Of a stretch of 64,000 bases of DNA, positions 41,261 to 51,729 are shown piece after piece. Below the pieces are notes generated by a model, which saw nothing but the letters and a program-made list of their open reading frames with translations, was not told where the DNA came from and did no database searches. Each line of letters opens with the position of its first letter. Position 1 is the first letter of the stretch. The position numbers and the translations under genes are program-made. This DNA comes from Doryteuthis pealeii (Eukaryota; Mollusca; Cephalopoda; Myopsida; Loliginidae): positions 59,346,115 to 59,410,114 of the forward strand of contig CM042145.1 in NCBI GenBank assembly GCA_023376005.1. The letters run 5' to 3'.

Positions 41261-41499
41261 TATGTAATCGCCCCTTCAGCACCTATATTTGTGGCCTTGT
41301 GCCGGACTTGGAAAAGAACCTTAGAAAAATGTACTACCGATTATCTTAGATTACTGGGTGGTCTTTGTGGAATCACCGAAAAAGTAGATAGGATAGATAA
41401 CATCTCTTTAACGAGAGAAAGCAGACGATAAGTCTAGGATTAAGGAAAAACCAGTCCTCTGGGCACCAATAAGCCTTTGATCTTAGCTTCGTGAACTCT

Positions 41500-41925
41500 G
41501 TGTGACCAGAGAGATTGGAACAAATCGAAACAATCGAAAGGGCTGGAACGTTCTAGAGAAAGAATCGTCTAGAAGAATTTAGAAATACTATTTAAGACAC
41601 ACGAATAGAATCAAAAGAGGTCAGTTGGGTTGGAGTCTGCGAGCAGAGCAGTTAGTTTGCGTCCGCGTTCGGAGGAGGAGAGTCAGGCAGTCGGGCCAGT
41701 GATCGTATGGAACTGTAGTCGCTAAGGACGATAAGGAGAGGCTGAGAAAAGCTTGTTCACCGAGAAGTTTACTAAGGACTAAAAACTCGCAGTTGAATCC
41801 AGTTAAAATACACCTCTTGCTAAGACAGATTATTCGGGGCTCTCTCTCTCTCAAAAGTTAGAAGAAGTTTGAAACATAATAAACTTTTGAGAAGTTAAAA
41901 ACCTGGTGTTGTAGTCTGCTCTATT
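41500..41925 (+). repeat. Possible LTR (promoter-to-polyA layout)
   Basis: Contains a TATA-like TACTATTTAAGAC at 41587, then GC-richer leader-like sequence and AAACATAATAAACTTTTG about 290 bp on. The downstream sequence has GGCCGTAACAAAGGAGC, which is reminiscent of retroelement leader regions. No second LTR or gag/pol was found, so this is tentative. A 77-codon minus frame here is not supported. Confidence 0.3.
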
Positions 41926-42119
41926 TACAACGAAAGAAATCATTTTATGAATGGACTCACGACACAAACAATATAGTAAAAAGTCACTATCGTGGATAAA
42001 GTCAATTGGCCGTAACAAAGGAGCACGCGGCTGTGAAACGTGATACCTTTCCTTGACCAAAAGAAGTGGGAGAAGATTTTGGGGCTAGCTAAGACTGACT
42101 GCTAGACCTAGATCGGTGT

Positions 42120-42295
42120 ATGTAAACAAACGAAACTCCGTACGTACGAATATACGAGTAGTAGTGCCGAAGAAGGAAAGGTACGTACGTTAAATACGAA
42201 TTGGTACCGCTACGTTAAATATTCCTAATCGGTACCGTGAAAACGAAAAGCCACTACGTTACGTATCGCTAATTAAAAGCCAATACGTTACACTC
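42120..42295 (+). other. Short internally repetitive TACGTACG / CGTTA segment
   Basis: GTACGTACG occurs at about 42140 and again at 42181. GCCACTACGTTACGTATCG is followed by GCCAATACGTTACACTCG, suggesting small local duplications of CTACGTTA units. Confidence 0.5.
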
Positions 42296-42296
42296 G

Positions 42297-42462
42297 CCAA
42301 CTCAGTGTATGAGTAGCACAGGGGTCTGTGCGATAAAGTAAGGAGCTGGCGGTAAGTGTGGCGCTCCACCTCAGACGCTAAAATAATCTCCTTGGGCTAG
42401 CCCTATTGAAAAGGGGATAGACTCCCTCGCTGATTGGCTGATACCGACTTTAGGCCGCCCCG
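42297..42462 (+). repeat. SINE family A, head missing
   Basis: GCCAACTCAGTGTATGAGTA, GCGCTCCACCTCAGACGC, GGGATAGACTCCCTCGCTGA and TGGCTGATACCGACTTTAGG. 5'-truncated. Confidence 0.75.
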
Positions 42463-42469
42463 ACGACTT

Positions 42470-42930
42470 TACTTACTTTATGTATAATAAACTGTTTGGT
42501 CTAAGATAGAGGACAATTTATTCGTATAAATCACATGTGAGTCAAACTAGCATCATCGACCTATTTTTCCAGCTTTGATTATTACTGTATTATTTATTGT
42601 ACTTGGCAAGTCCCTATCAAATAATGAATGGTTTGTTTATTATTGAATTATATTTTTGTAATTTTCTTTATTTAAAAGCTCTCAATATGATTTCCGAATT
42701 TGATTATTTTGTAATATAATGACATCAGTTTTATTTGAGACACTTTCTTAGTATTTTTCATATTATTCCAGATATATTGCTTAAGCACATCTGTTTATTT
42801 TCAGTGTTGGAACTTATTGCCAAATAACAAATATTTGCTTTTTCCTACAATAAGCTTCATATTCCTGATCATATATCTGGCGTCTATCGTACCAGTTTCT
42901 TGTTTTTGAGTAAATTTAAAGTGTGTCTTG
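42470..42930. other. AT-rich sequence with no recognised feature
   Basis: No named repeat or gene. Confidence 0.5.
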
Positions 42931-42933
42931 AGG

Positions 42934-42937
<4 letters not shown>

Positions 42938-42993
<56 letters not shown>
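42938..42993. repeat. (AT)n microsatellite
   Basis: Pure AT, about 56 bp. Confidence 0.95.
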
Positions 42994-42997
<4 letters not shown>

Positions 42998-43162
42998 TTA
43001 CATTTAATGGCTGATTAATGACCATCGGTTTCAAAGCATTATATACTTATCGTCAGATAGATTGCCTTGTAAATGACATCCAAATGAATATAAGTTGTGA
43101 ATAGCGTTCTCGCTTTAGTTTTTTTTCCTTTTAAGGCAGTTAATTCTGTTATTTTTTCAGTC

Positions 43163-43218
<56 letters not shown>
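43163..43218. repeat. (AT)n microsatellite at Helitron end
   Basis: Immediately abuts the 3' CTAG of the minus-strand Helitron that follows. Confidence 0.95.
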
Positions 43219-43219
<1 letters not shown>

Positions 43220-43695
43220 TAGCAAGAATATGCGCCCTCCAGTTTAATGTAATGAAATATATTAAATTAGAAAGACTAACAAAATTAAGTAGGAACACTT
43301 ATTTTAATTACATTTTAATTTGTTTTCTTTATAGAATATTTCATAGGATTGATTTTAATACATGGGACAATGAAATAATAATATTAGAGATCAATAACAC
43401 AAATTATTTATTAAACCCGATTTTGGTAAAACCAGTATACAAATTAAACTCATCATATATTATGTAAACCTTTATTTCTCAGTGATATATAAGACACATT
43501 GAATGATTTTACACGTTTTTGAGGCAAATACAACACAGATGTTCATAGACATCATTAATGAATATAATTCTATAATGAGTTTGAATATAAATAAAATACT
43601 CATTGATAAACTTACGCAAATCCTAAGGGTATTGTGACGTAACCAGTGACGTATTTTCGGATACAGACATACACCTAGTCTCCATTATAATAAAG
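43219..43695 (-). mobile_element. Non-autonomous Helitron, family 1
   Basis: Minus strand: 5' about TTATTATAATGGAGACTA at 43695, interior with TACACCACTAAAT-type family sequence and CGGGTTTAATAAATAATTTG, 3' ATTCTTGCTAG at 43219. The subterminal hairpin is partly lost (CTGGAGGGCGC). The plus-strand 71-codon frame (43252-43467) is antisense to the element and not a gene. Confidence 0.75.

Positions 43696-43696
<1 letters not shown>

Positions 43697-43785
<89 letters not shown>
43697..43785. repeat. (CA)n-(AT)n microsatellite
   Basis: Adjoins the Helitron 5' end. Confidence 0.95.
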
Positions 43786-44620
43786 TGCACTACCAAAAGC
43801 CAGCTGCTTTCATTGGTTTACTGATCGCCATATTCCTTACAAGACACTGGCGATAACTTTAAACTGCTGTGAATTAGTTATGGAAGCCGATAGGTGTCTC
43901 CTTTCTTATAAACGAATAATGAAATATGAATCTGTCATGAAGCGCTTGCAAGTAATGGAATTGACATTTGTCTTGTCAAAAAGGAATTTCATACTTAATT
44001 CAGCGTGACATTTCTTGATAATGATTGACTGAACATGTTCTACTTGCGCCCAATTCGCCAGGCGAACGGGGAAGTTTTTTGTCGCATGATAATTAGAAAA
44101 TAATTCCTTTTTTTTTTTTTCCTATTTCCTTTTTCTCTCAGGTGATATGTCCCATATATTGATTTACTCATGTTACTCATGTTACTTGGTGTTCATTGGT
44201 GGTTTAAGTAAACTATGCTGTTCCGATTAGTATTTATGAAACAAATTAGAACGTTACCCGTAATGTGTGGGGATTAGACTAAAACTGAAATAAGAATTTT
44301 TTAAAATTTCTCAGGAGCCCTTAGACAGGAAAAAGTCCTTTCTCACCACTAAAAGGATCCATCGGCCATTCCAACGCACACCTTACTAGGAACACACGTA
44401 ATTGAATAACCCAGGAAAAAATCTGAACTTCAAGAAATAGCTATGAACTTAGAAATAAAGTCTGACCATTAAAAGTATCTTTGTCTATGTGTTTTTCTTC
44501 CTTAATTCCGTTTCCGTTTGATGGTTACGTTATTTATTACTATCTGTTTCTTGTATATTTGTGAAGTCTTAGATAATGATACTATACTATAGCCCTCTCC
44601 CTTTTACTAAGACATTGTAA
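43786..44620. other. Sequence with no recognised gene
   Basis: No named repeat family seen. Confidence 0.5.
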
Positions 44621-44621
44621 T

Positions 44622-44792
44622 TATTCACTCTCTCTCTCTATCTATCTCTATCTATCTCTCTCTCTATCTATCTCTATCTATCTCTCTCTCTATCTATCTC
44701 TCTCTATCTATCTATCTCTCTATCTATCTCTATCTATCTCTCTCTATCTCTATGTCTCTCTATGTCTCTCTATCTCTCTCTCTCTCTATCTA

Positions 44793-44825
<33 letters not shown>

Positions 44826-44978
44826 CTCTCTCTCTCTCTCTCTCTATCTCTATCTCTCTCTCTATCTCTATCTATCTCTATCTCTCTCTCTCTCTATCTC
44901 TCTCTATCTCTATCTCTATCTATCTCTCTCTCCCTCTATCTCTATCTCTCTCTATCTCTATCTTCCCCTCTCTCTCTT
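44622..44978. repeat. (CT)n/(CTAT)n polypyrimidine block
   Basis: About 355 bp of CTCTCT and CTATCTAT units. Frames here translate to LSLS/SISI only. Confidence 0.95.
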
Positions 44979-45089
44979 ATGTTCTACCAAATTAGTTTCA
45001 TTCCTCTTCTTTTATGTGAGGATTTGCTTTTAAATCTCTCTAACAGGTTATATTGTCTTGAAATAATGCACAGTCTAATCTTTTCAACT

Positions 45090-45445
45090 ATTGCAAGGTC
45101 TATATTATTTGGGTTTTTCGGACTATTGTCCTAATCTTTATTGTTATATACACAACGTTTCGGTCTTTGTGCCCTCCGGCCTTCTTCTAGTGTTACTTGT
45201 CGAACTCTGGTACTTTCAGGTCGCAATCGGGAAACGGAATTTTGAACCGAAACCTTTCTTCAATCCAAGAGGGTAGACTGTTTTCACTCCGTTAACCATG
45301 ATCGAGTACAAGTGTTAAACTATGTTAAGTATTCTGTTATTTTCACCCTTGGCCAGGGTTGAACCTGCAACCTACATATAATTGTCACTTAGAACTGTAT
45401 TAACTCAAACATTATATCCATTGCGCCATGTGTCCAACTGGACAA
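45090..45445 (-). repeat. tRNA-derived SINE (family E), minus copy
   Basis: Minus strand: A-box region CATGGCGCAATGGATATAAT (near 45440-45420), B-box GGTTCAACCCTGG (near 45360), then the tail AGAAGGCCGGAGGGCACAAA GACCGAAACG-type module at 45190-45153 and the terminus GACAATAGTCCGAAAAACCC. The tail resembles conserved 3' domains described in animal SINEs, though I cannot name it. Confidence 0.7.
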
Positions 45446-45510
45446 TTCAGAGTGAAATTTTGGGACTTATAAACCTAATGTAGAGAAGGTTTCCTAGTTC
45501 GACAGAAAAC

Positions 45511-46135
45511 ACCTGAAGAAGGCCGAATAGCACGTAGGCCGAAACATGTATATCTTATTATAATGGATATTCGGTGTCCGTCTGTCTATAACCGATATTA
45601 AGTAATTGCTTACGTAATAATACCCTCGGGATTTTCGTGAGTTTATCAATGATTATTTAAGCTATAGTCAAAATCATTAATACATCGAATAAATCTCATT
45701 TATTAACGATATGTTTCTGAAAATTAGAGTTAGATTTGCCTCAAAACAACCCATATTATTAGTACGTTTAGAATCCTGCAATGTGTCTTATATATCACTA
45801 AGAAATAAAGGTTTACATAATAATGGTTTGGATAATTTGCATACTGGTTTAAACAAAACCCGGTTTAATAAATAATTACGTTGATATTATTGTTTTAATC
45901 TCGAACATATTAAAATTAAGTCTATGGATGATTTTATATAGAAAACAATTCAAATATTTCTAAAATAAGTGTAATTTTTATATGTTTTTGTTTAATTTCG
46001 TTAGTCCTTCTAATTTAATATCTTTCCTTACATTAAAACTTAAATACTTATGCTCGGTGGGGGCACATATTCTTGCAAATAACAATGAAGATGAAGACAA
46101 TAGTCCGAAAAATCTAAATAATACAAATTATATAT
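45511..46135 (+). repeat. SINE family E tail, plus copy, split by a Helitron
   Basis: GAAGAAGGCCGAATAGCACG TAGGCCGAAACATGTATA-type sequence at 45514-45552 continues at 46080 with TAACAATGAAGATGAAGACA ATAGTCCGAAAAATC. Joined, the two halves match the uninterrupted minus copy (ACGTTGTGTATATAACAATA, then AAGATTAGGACAATAGTCCG). Confidence 0.75.
45553..46079 (+). mobile_element. Non-autonomous Helitron, family 1, with readable empty site
   Basis: 5' TCTTATTATAATGGATATTC; interior GTCTATAACCGATATTAAG and GGTTTAAACAAAACCCGGTT; 3' GCTCGGTGGGGGCACATATT, then CTTGCAAA (CTAG altered). It lies precisely between A (45552) and T (46080) of the split SINE, with no target-site duplication: Helitron behaviour. 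Confidence 0.85.
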
Positions 46136-46139
46136 CATC

Positions 46140-46590
46140 ATCTTAAAAATTCAGACAAGTAGTATTGCAATGTCATTGAAAACCGAGGAGTATGTTCTTA
46201 ATTTAGAACTGAGTCGTTCAATCGCCTTTATCCTCGTTGCGTGACGTTTCGCCTTCAAGATTAAAATCTCACCGGTGAAGTTGAGTCTGGTGTTGTTTGT
46301 AATGGTCCCGGCAGACAAGAGTGCTGTAGTTACCGGATCAGAAGGAAAAAGGGTAACTTGATAGAGGTAGCAAATTCTGTGGCGTCAGGTCGTCTATCTT
46401 TCCTCATTCAGAAGTTTCCGCTCGTATTTAAACGGTGATAGATTCGCCTGACCTTTCGCCTGTTGCACCAACTGTTGTAGAGAATACTCAAATTGACGTA
46501 TATTTTTATCTCGTATTTTTGCGATAATTCTGAGTAGCTCTTTTATTGCTGTCATCTATTTTCTTCATATATGATATACATGTATAAACT
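46140..46590. other. Sequence of unknown nature
   Basis: CGTGACGTTTCGCCTTCAAG near 46239 and GCCTGACCTTTCGCCTGTTG near 46447 share a TTTCGCCT motif. They may be SINE-tail-like modules in a decayed repeat. Confidence 0.35.
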
Positions 46591-46594
46591 TGGT

Positions 46595-46900
46595 TGAATA
46601 CGGGTACATTTATCTTCCCTGCTAGGATACTTAGCTTCTGTCTCTTCTATCTTGCTATCTTCCATCTTACCTTGGGCTGGATCTGACTATCGGTCAATCA
46701 TCTTATATCTGGCTTATCTGGACTGGTATCTTGGTTTGATCTTCTGTTATTCCAGATCAGTCTATCTCTGGGACGTCCTGTGTTGTTACTTTTATTTTTA
46801 ATAAATGTGTATCAGATTTAATCCTTGTCAGTTGTACCGGTTGGTGTTTCCTTGAAGCTGTCCTCCGAGCAAGTAATTTTAGGATAATTCGTCAACGCTG
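46595..46900 (+). repeat. LTR-like repeat, plus copy
   Basis: GGATACTTAGCTTCTGTCTC, TCTTACCTTGGGCTGGATCT, CTGTGTTGTTACTTTTATTT and TTAATAAATGTGTATCAG match, in order, the minus strand of 57170-57410. An AATAAA signal lies about 20 bp before ATCAGATTTAATCCTTGTC. No coding region adjoins. Confidence 0.4.
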
Positions 46901-47010
46901 TTAAATAGTTAATAAGAAATACATGTTTGGCGTTTTCAAATTGCTTAATTCAATCACCGCCGCTTTGAACAGTCTATAAGTATAAGTAGGGATTTTTCGC
47001 ACACCTTATA

Positions 47011-47623
47011 CCTAAGGATGATACGTAGTGTAATGGTTAGCAAGCTAGCTTAGCAGACCATTGTTAGTGAGTTCGATTCTCATTGGGCGCCCCATACTTC
47101 TGGCCTTGTGCTATATCTAAGCAAAGCTTAGTAAATAACTATACCTAAGGATGATACGTAGTGTAATGGTTAGCAAGCTCGCTACGCAAACCATTGTTAG
47201 TGAGTTCGATTCTCATTGGGTGCCCCATACTTCTGGCCTTGTGCTATATCTAAGCAAAGCTTAGTTTTTTAGGGCACCTCACGTGGTGTAATGGTTAGCA
47301 AGCCATTGTTAGTGAGTTCGATTCTCAGCATCTAAGCCTTAGTAAATAACTAAACCTAAGGATGATACGTAGTGTAATGGTTAGCAAGCTGCTTACAACC
47401 ATTGTTAGTGAGTTCGATTCTCACTAGTGTCCCATACTTCTGGCCTTGTGCCGTATCTATGCTACACTTAGTTAATAACTATACCCAATGATGATACGTG
47501 GTGTAATGGTTAGCAAGCTAATTCGCAAAACAATGTTATTGAGTTCGATTCTCATTGGGCGCCCCATACTTCAGGCTTTGTGCCACTGCTAAGTTTAGTT
47601 AATAACTATACCCAAGGATGATC
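47011..47623 (+). repeat. Tandem array of five tRNA-like units
   Basis: GTGTAATGGTTAG (A-box) starts at 47028, 47161, 47286, 47372 and 47501. Each is followed about 45 nt later by GAGTTCGATTCTC (B-box/T-arm, missing only small parts). Units 1, 2 and 5 are about 130 bp; units 3 and 4 carry deletions. Spacers contain CCCATACTTCTGGCCTTGTG and TAAGCAAAGCTTAG; a partial unit start (CCCAAGGATGATCC) ends the array. The T-arm can pair as GTGAG-TTCGATT-CTCAT, but no complete acceptor stem forms within a unit. In unit 3, GGGCACC (47272-47278) is complementary to GGTGCCC at the end of unit 2. Possible tandem SINE heads or amplified tRNA pseudogenes. Confidence 0.85.
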
Positions 47624-48080
47624 CAACAATTTTCATTTTGACTCATGAGAAAAAACTACTTTTCCATCTAAGAATTAAAAAAAACTCTTCTTAATTATGA
47701 GACAAAATTGAACTATTTTGAGATGTTTTCCTTCTTTACTTCTATTTGCAAAATATCAACGAGACGCCATATTTGATGACTCCGTAAAAACATAGCGTTC
47801 TTATCAGAAGCATGGAAACAATAATAATAATAATCCGTGTTGTGGTTTTATCGTTTCTGCGTATTCTGTAAAATTTACAATTTAAATTGATCACAAAAAA
47901 CGAAACTATTTTTCTGAAAAATATACATTTGAAAGAAATATGCCAAGATAAAGAATCTCTCGTACATATTACTAAGCAGAAAAATATCTCCTATCTGTTA
48001 GGTAGTTACTGAAAGAAAGAATGGTGAATCCTTTACTAGAGATGCATGTGTTACGCTTGCAGAAATCCGCACCTATTGCC
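47624..48080. other. Sequence with no recognised feature
   Basis: AT-rich; short (AAT)n at 47819-47833. Confidence 0.5.
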
Positions 48081-48082
48081 AA

Positions 48083-48757
48083 ATGGTTGGTTGGATTTTA
48101 CGGCATGTCAACTCTTGGGTTATTTTATGCCGAAGACGTTTTCGTTTTATTTATTCTTGTTGGGTATTCAACTCCTTTTAAACTCATTATTAAACACATA
48201 TTTTAACTCGTATTTTATCTATTTAACCCATAGATGGGACCTTAACACTCCGGGTCATGGTAGACCTAGGATTAATGGCAATGAAGGAGTACTCCACACT
48301 CACCAGAGCTCCAGAATTAGAACCTCACTACCAGATGAAGTTTAACGTCATACCCAAGATACTAAGACTTTTATCTACCGCCTCCAAACACATTTATGAT
48401 AAAAAAAGGTTTTGGGTTTACCACAAACGCAATAAAACCGGCAAAATCTAATAGGTGCTACTAATATATTAATAAATACACATGGAATTAAGGAACATTA
48501 TTTTACATGAGTAAAACAAATGATAGAAGTCTAGTTTTCTTTTAGGACCAGCTGATTGATTGGGGGGGGGCTTCCCAACCGCTTACCTCGCCCAAGGAAT
48601 TGCCAAAGTGGTGTGTTGCATGAAATGGACTACTCAACCTCCAGGATTTTGTCGCCACCCACGTTCAACAGGTGGCTTTATTGGGAGCATCTTAACCATC
48701 TACAGAGGCTCGGTCGGCGTATTCTACATCCCCAGTGGACGTCAAAGGAAAATCCTG
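48083..48757 (+). repeat. Dispersed repeat family P, long copy with internal gap
   Basis: The left half is at 48083-48400 (GGTTGGTTGGATTTTACGGC ... AGACTTTTATCTACCGCC). The right half is at 48545-48757 (CCAGCTGATTGATTGG, GTCGCCACCCACGTTC, AACAGGTGGC, GGCGTATTCTACATCCCC). About 145 bp of other sequence lies between. The overlapping frames at 48046-48826 are repeat translations. Confidence 0.65.
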
Positions 48758-48759
48758 CA

Positions 48760-49169
48760 AGAACTAAATATTTCTGTAAGAAACAAAGCAAAATGCAATG
48801 ATACTTTTTCCACTATATCAGTTTAATATAATTATTTTTGTTTTCATTCTTTTATATAAACAGAATGGCTAATTACGGGAATTGGGATACAAAAAATGTA
48901 CATTTTATTGTGATACATTTCCTATGTAAATACAGTCTTAAACTATTGTTATATTTGTGGATTACCTTCGTTTAGTTTCTATGCTTAGCACTAAGAGGAA
49001 ACGCTGTTAGTCATTATAGCAACGCTTTCAAATACAAACCCGCGAAAAATCTTTCTCTTACGCTCGAAATCCACTCCAAATCAACAGGTTTTCCCTATGT
49101 ATCAATATACAATTTACAGTAGTAAAAGAACCTTAATTTTCCATTCAACAAAGAAATTCTAATAAATAT

Positions 49170-49229
<60 letters not shown>

Positions 49230-49570
49230 ACGTGAATATTTCCCTTTTCGTAATCCTGAAATATAAATTTACAATTAATTTTTTTTTAAATTGCTAAGAA
49301 GAGCAATTTTTTTTTTTTTTTTTTTTTTTTTACGGTTTTACTACTTTTTAAAAAATAATCACCGAAATAAGTATGGAGGACGCTACTGTAAAAAAAATAT
49401 TTATTCAGGGAATTATCTTTTCAGTGTACAAAAATCAATATCTTGCACTTTTATGAGAATCTTTAAAAAAGGTGTTAGAAAAAATTAAATTAGAATAAAA
49501 TCAATAAATATGAATTTTAAATTCTCTCACAAAAATAATAAAAGTCCTCTGTCTATAAATTTCCTATAGA
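48760..49570. other. AT-rich sequence with (AT)n and poly(T)
   Basis: (AT)n at 49165-49212 and a T run of about 26 at 49306-49331. No gene. Confidence 0.6.
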
Positions 49571-49574
49571 AATG

Positions 49575-50190
49575 AATCACATTGGTTGGTTGGGTTTTAC
49601 GGCATGTCAACTCATTGGGTCATTTTATACGGAAGATGGTTTTGTTTTATTCATTCTTAGTGTGTTTCCTCTATTTAACCCATAACTCTAACAGGTACTA
49701 CCACTCCGGATCATAGTGGACATGGGAGTAATGGTGATTATGGTGTACTCTACATTCTCCAGGGCTCCAGAATTGGGATATCACCATCATAAAGTTTAAT
49801 GTTATCCCCAGGCCACTAAGGCCCTCAGCCACCGCTTTCTAGTTCATATATGATAAAAATGGTTGGGGGCTTGCCATAAGAAGAATAGGGTTGGGACGAT
49901 CATATAAAAATGTTACAAAGATCTATTTGAAGAATAACCAGAGACATGCTAGGGCTTAATCGGAGCGTGTCTCTAAAACTACTCATCAAGCCCAAGTAAG
50001 GACCGAAATGGAGTGTTGCAGCTCACGTGACCACTTAGTACCCGAGTCTCTGACAATTCAACCACCATAATCCTGTCGTCAGGCATTACGGGTCGCCACC
50101 CACGGTCGTCGAGTGGTCCTATTTTTTATGTGTTTCCCCTCTTAAAAGGTGCAATCGGCGTATATTACTGCATCAACCAACAGGCGGACT
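49575..50190 (+). repeat. Dispersed repeat family P, full-length long form
   Basis: Order of blocks, used here to define the family: GGTTGGTTGGGTTTTACGGC; TCATTGGGTCATTTTATAC; TATTTAACCCATAACTC; CAGGTACTACCACTCCGG; GGTGTACTCTACATTCTCC; ATAAAGTTTAATGTTATCCC; CCACCGCTTTCTAGTTCATA; GGGGGCTTGCCATAAGAAG; GTGACCACTTAGTACCC; GTCGCCACCCACGGTCG; TGCAATCGGCGTATATTAC. About 600 bp, no coding capacity, no clear TIR. Transposition class unknown. Confidence 0.7.
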
Positions 50191-50334
50191 AAGTGCGGCG
50201 TAGAGGAGTAATTTAATAGGAGTAATAGGTTATAATAGTCATTAGTAATCAAGTTTGCTGGGGTTGAAAATTAATAATAACACTATATCAAGAATGGGAT
50301 GCCCAATGTCTTTTATTATATTTTCATTTCCATT

Positions 50335-50870
50335 GTAACATTGAGCCCTGTCGACCGGGTCTTTAGATTACACCGACTTCACCTCTGCAGATACGCAACC
50401 CACAGCTCAAGGGGCCACTAGTTGGCCATGGGTGGCAACCTGTGATGCTTAACGATGGAACCCTGGTGGCTGAGCAGTTCATGACATCGAATACTGCACT
50501 TTTTCCCTTACTTAAACTAGACAAGCGGTAGGAGAGGTCCTTGTCATGAAAAGCCCTAGCATCTATATGATTGTCCCCACCTTATGCTCTTATGGCAAAC
50601 CTCAACCTGACTGAAGGTCTTATTCTCCTGGGTATGACATTAAATTATATCTGATGCGGAATGTGGAGTACCCCTTCATCACCCTTACTCTAAGATCCAC
50701 TCAGACCCGGAATTGTAGTACCTATTAGGGTCACATCTATGGGTTAAATAAAAGAAAAATCAGTTTTAAAAAGTTTGAATACCCATCAAGCATAAATAGA
50801 ACAAAATGTCTTTTGTATGAAATAACCCAACAAGAGTTGACATGCCGTAAAATCCACCAAACCAAACCAT
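50335..50870 (-). repeat. Dispersed repeat family P, long form, inverted partner
   Basis: Reverse order of the same blocks: CCCTGTCGACCGGGTCTTTA, GGGGCCACTAGTTGGCCATG, CCCTGGTGGCTGAGCAGTTC, TTATGGCAAACCTCAACC, GGAATTGTAGTACCTATTAG, GAGTTGACATGCCGTAAAAT. Together with the previous entry it forms a head-to-head inverted pair separated by about 150 bp. Confidence 0.7.
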
Positions 50871-51449
50871 CGTACCATTACAAGCGAATGGTACCGGAGT
50901 GCGAATAGATTGGCCGATAAAGTTCAGCATATCGTCTAGTGGGCTAGGTGTAACAAGATATAATTGATCTTTTAATCTGGATCGGGTCTTGCCGATGTCA
51001 CCAGCAATAGTTCATCTGTGGTAGAAAAGGCTGGTCGGACGTGTAGGGTGGTGTGTTCTGTGAACACCAATATAAGACAAAGGAGTTCTTGATTCGATGT
51101 CTCTTTTTGTTTTGGTGGTTGTGGTACGAGGAGATAAACATTCGTGTGAACAAAGAACGAATCAACAATACAACAAGCGTAAGTTCCATCATGAAAGAAA
51201 CTAATCCGTACGTTATGTCCGTTAGTCATTTCCACGACCCAAGAGACGGAAAAAGAGTGGAAAGAACTAGAACAAAAACCTCAAGAAACAACTGCACGAA
51301 AATGTAATTATAAACGTACAATGAGTGTGATTCTTTAAAATAACTCTGAAAGGGTTTAAATGCCATTAAAATCAATTAATAAACAGCTTGTTCTTTTGCT
51401 AGCGATCAATGGTTTTTGATTTCTGTTTGTTCATCACCCTAGCTGGCAT

Positions 51450-51720
51450 ATTTGGTTGGTAGGTTGGATTTTCGGCATCTCAACTCTTGTTGGGTTATTT
51501 TATGCCGAATACATTTTGTTTTATGCATTCTTAATGGGTACACAATTTTTTAAACTCAATTTTCTAAACGCATTTTAAACTCATTTTTCTATTTAACCCA
51601 TAAATAGGATCCTAACAGGTACTACCACTCCAGGTCAGAGTAAATCTAGGGGTAATCGAGAGGTTCATACCTTTATACAGAGGTGCAGTCGGTGTATTGT
51701 AAAGCCCCAATAGACAGGAC
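51450..51720 (+). repeat. Dispersed repeat family P fragment
   Basis: GGTTGGTAGGTTGGATTTTC, CTTGTTGGGTTATTTTATGC, TTAACCCATAAATAGGATCC, CAGGTACTACCACTCCAGG. It jumps directly to the right end (GTGCAGTCGGTGTATTGTAA), so about 300 bp of interior is deleted. Confidence 0.65.
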
Positions 51721-51729
51721 TTAAACGTA

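Noticed and set aside
44752..45033. Long Ser/Leu open frames
   Set aside because: Translation of (CT)n/(CTAT)n tracts, open in all frames by composition. The same applies at 10962-11190, 37394-37699, 55584-56099 and 57987-58405.
47011..47623. Cluster of functional tRNA genes
   Set aside because: A- and B-boxes and the T-arm are present, but no unit forms a full acceptor stem or a convincing anticodon arm.
48046..48826. Four overlapping plus-strand frames of 60-99 codons
   Set aside because: All lie within a family P repeat copy. The frames are not preserved in other copies.
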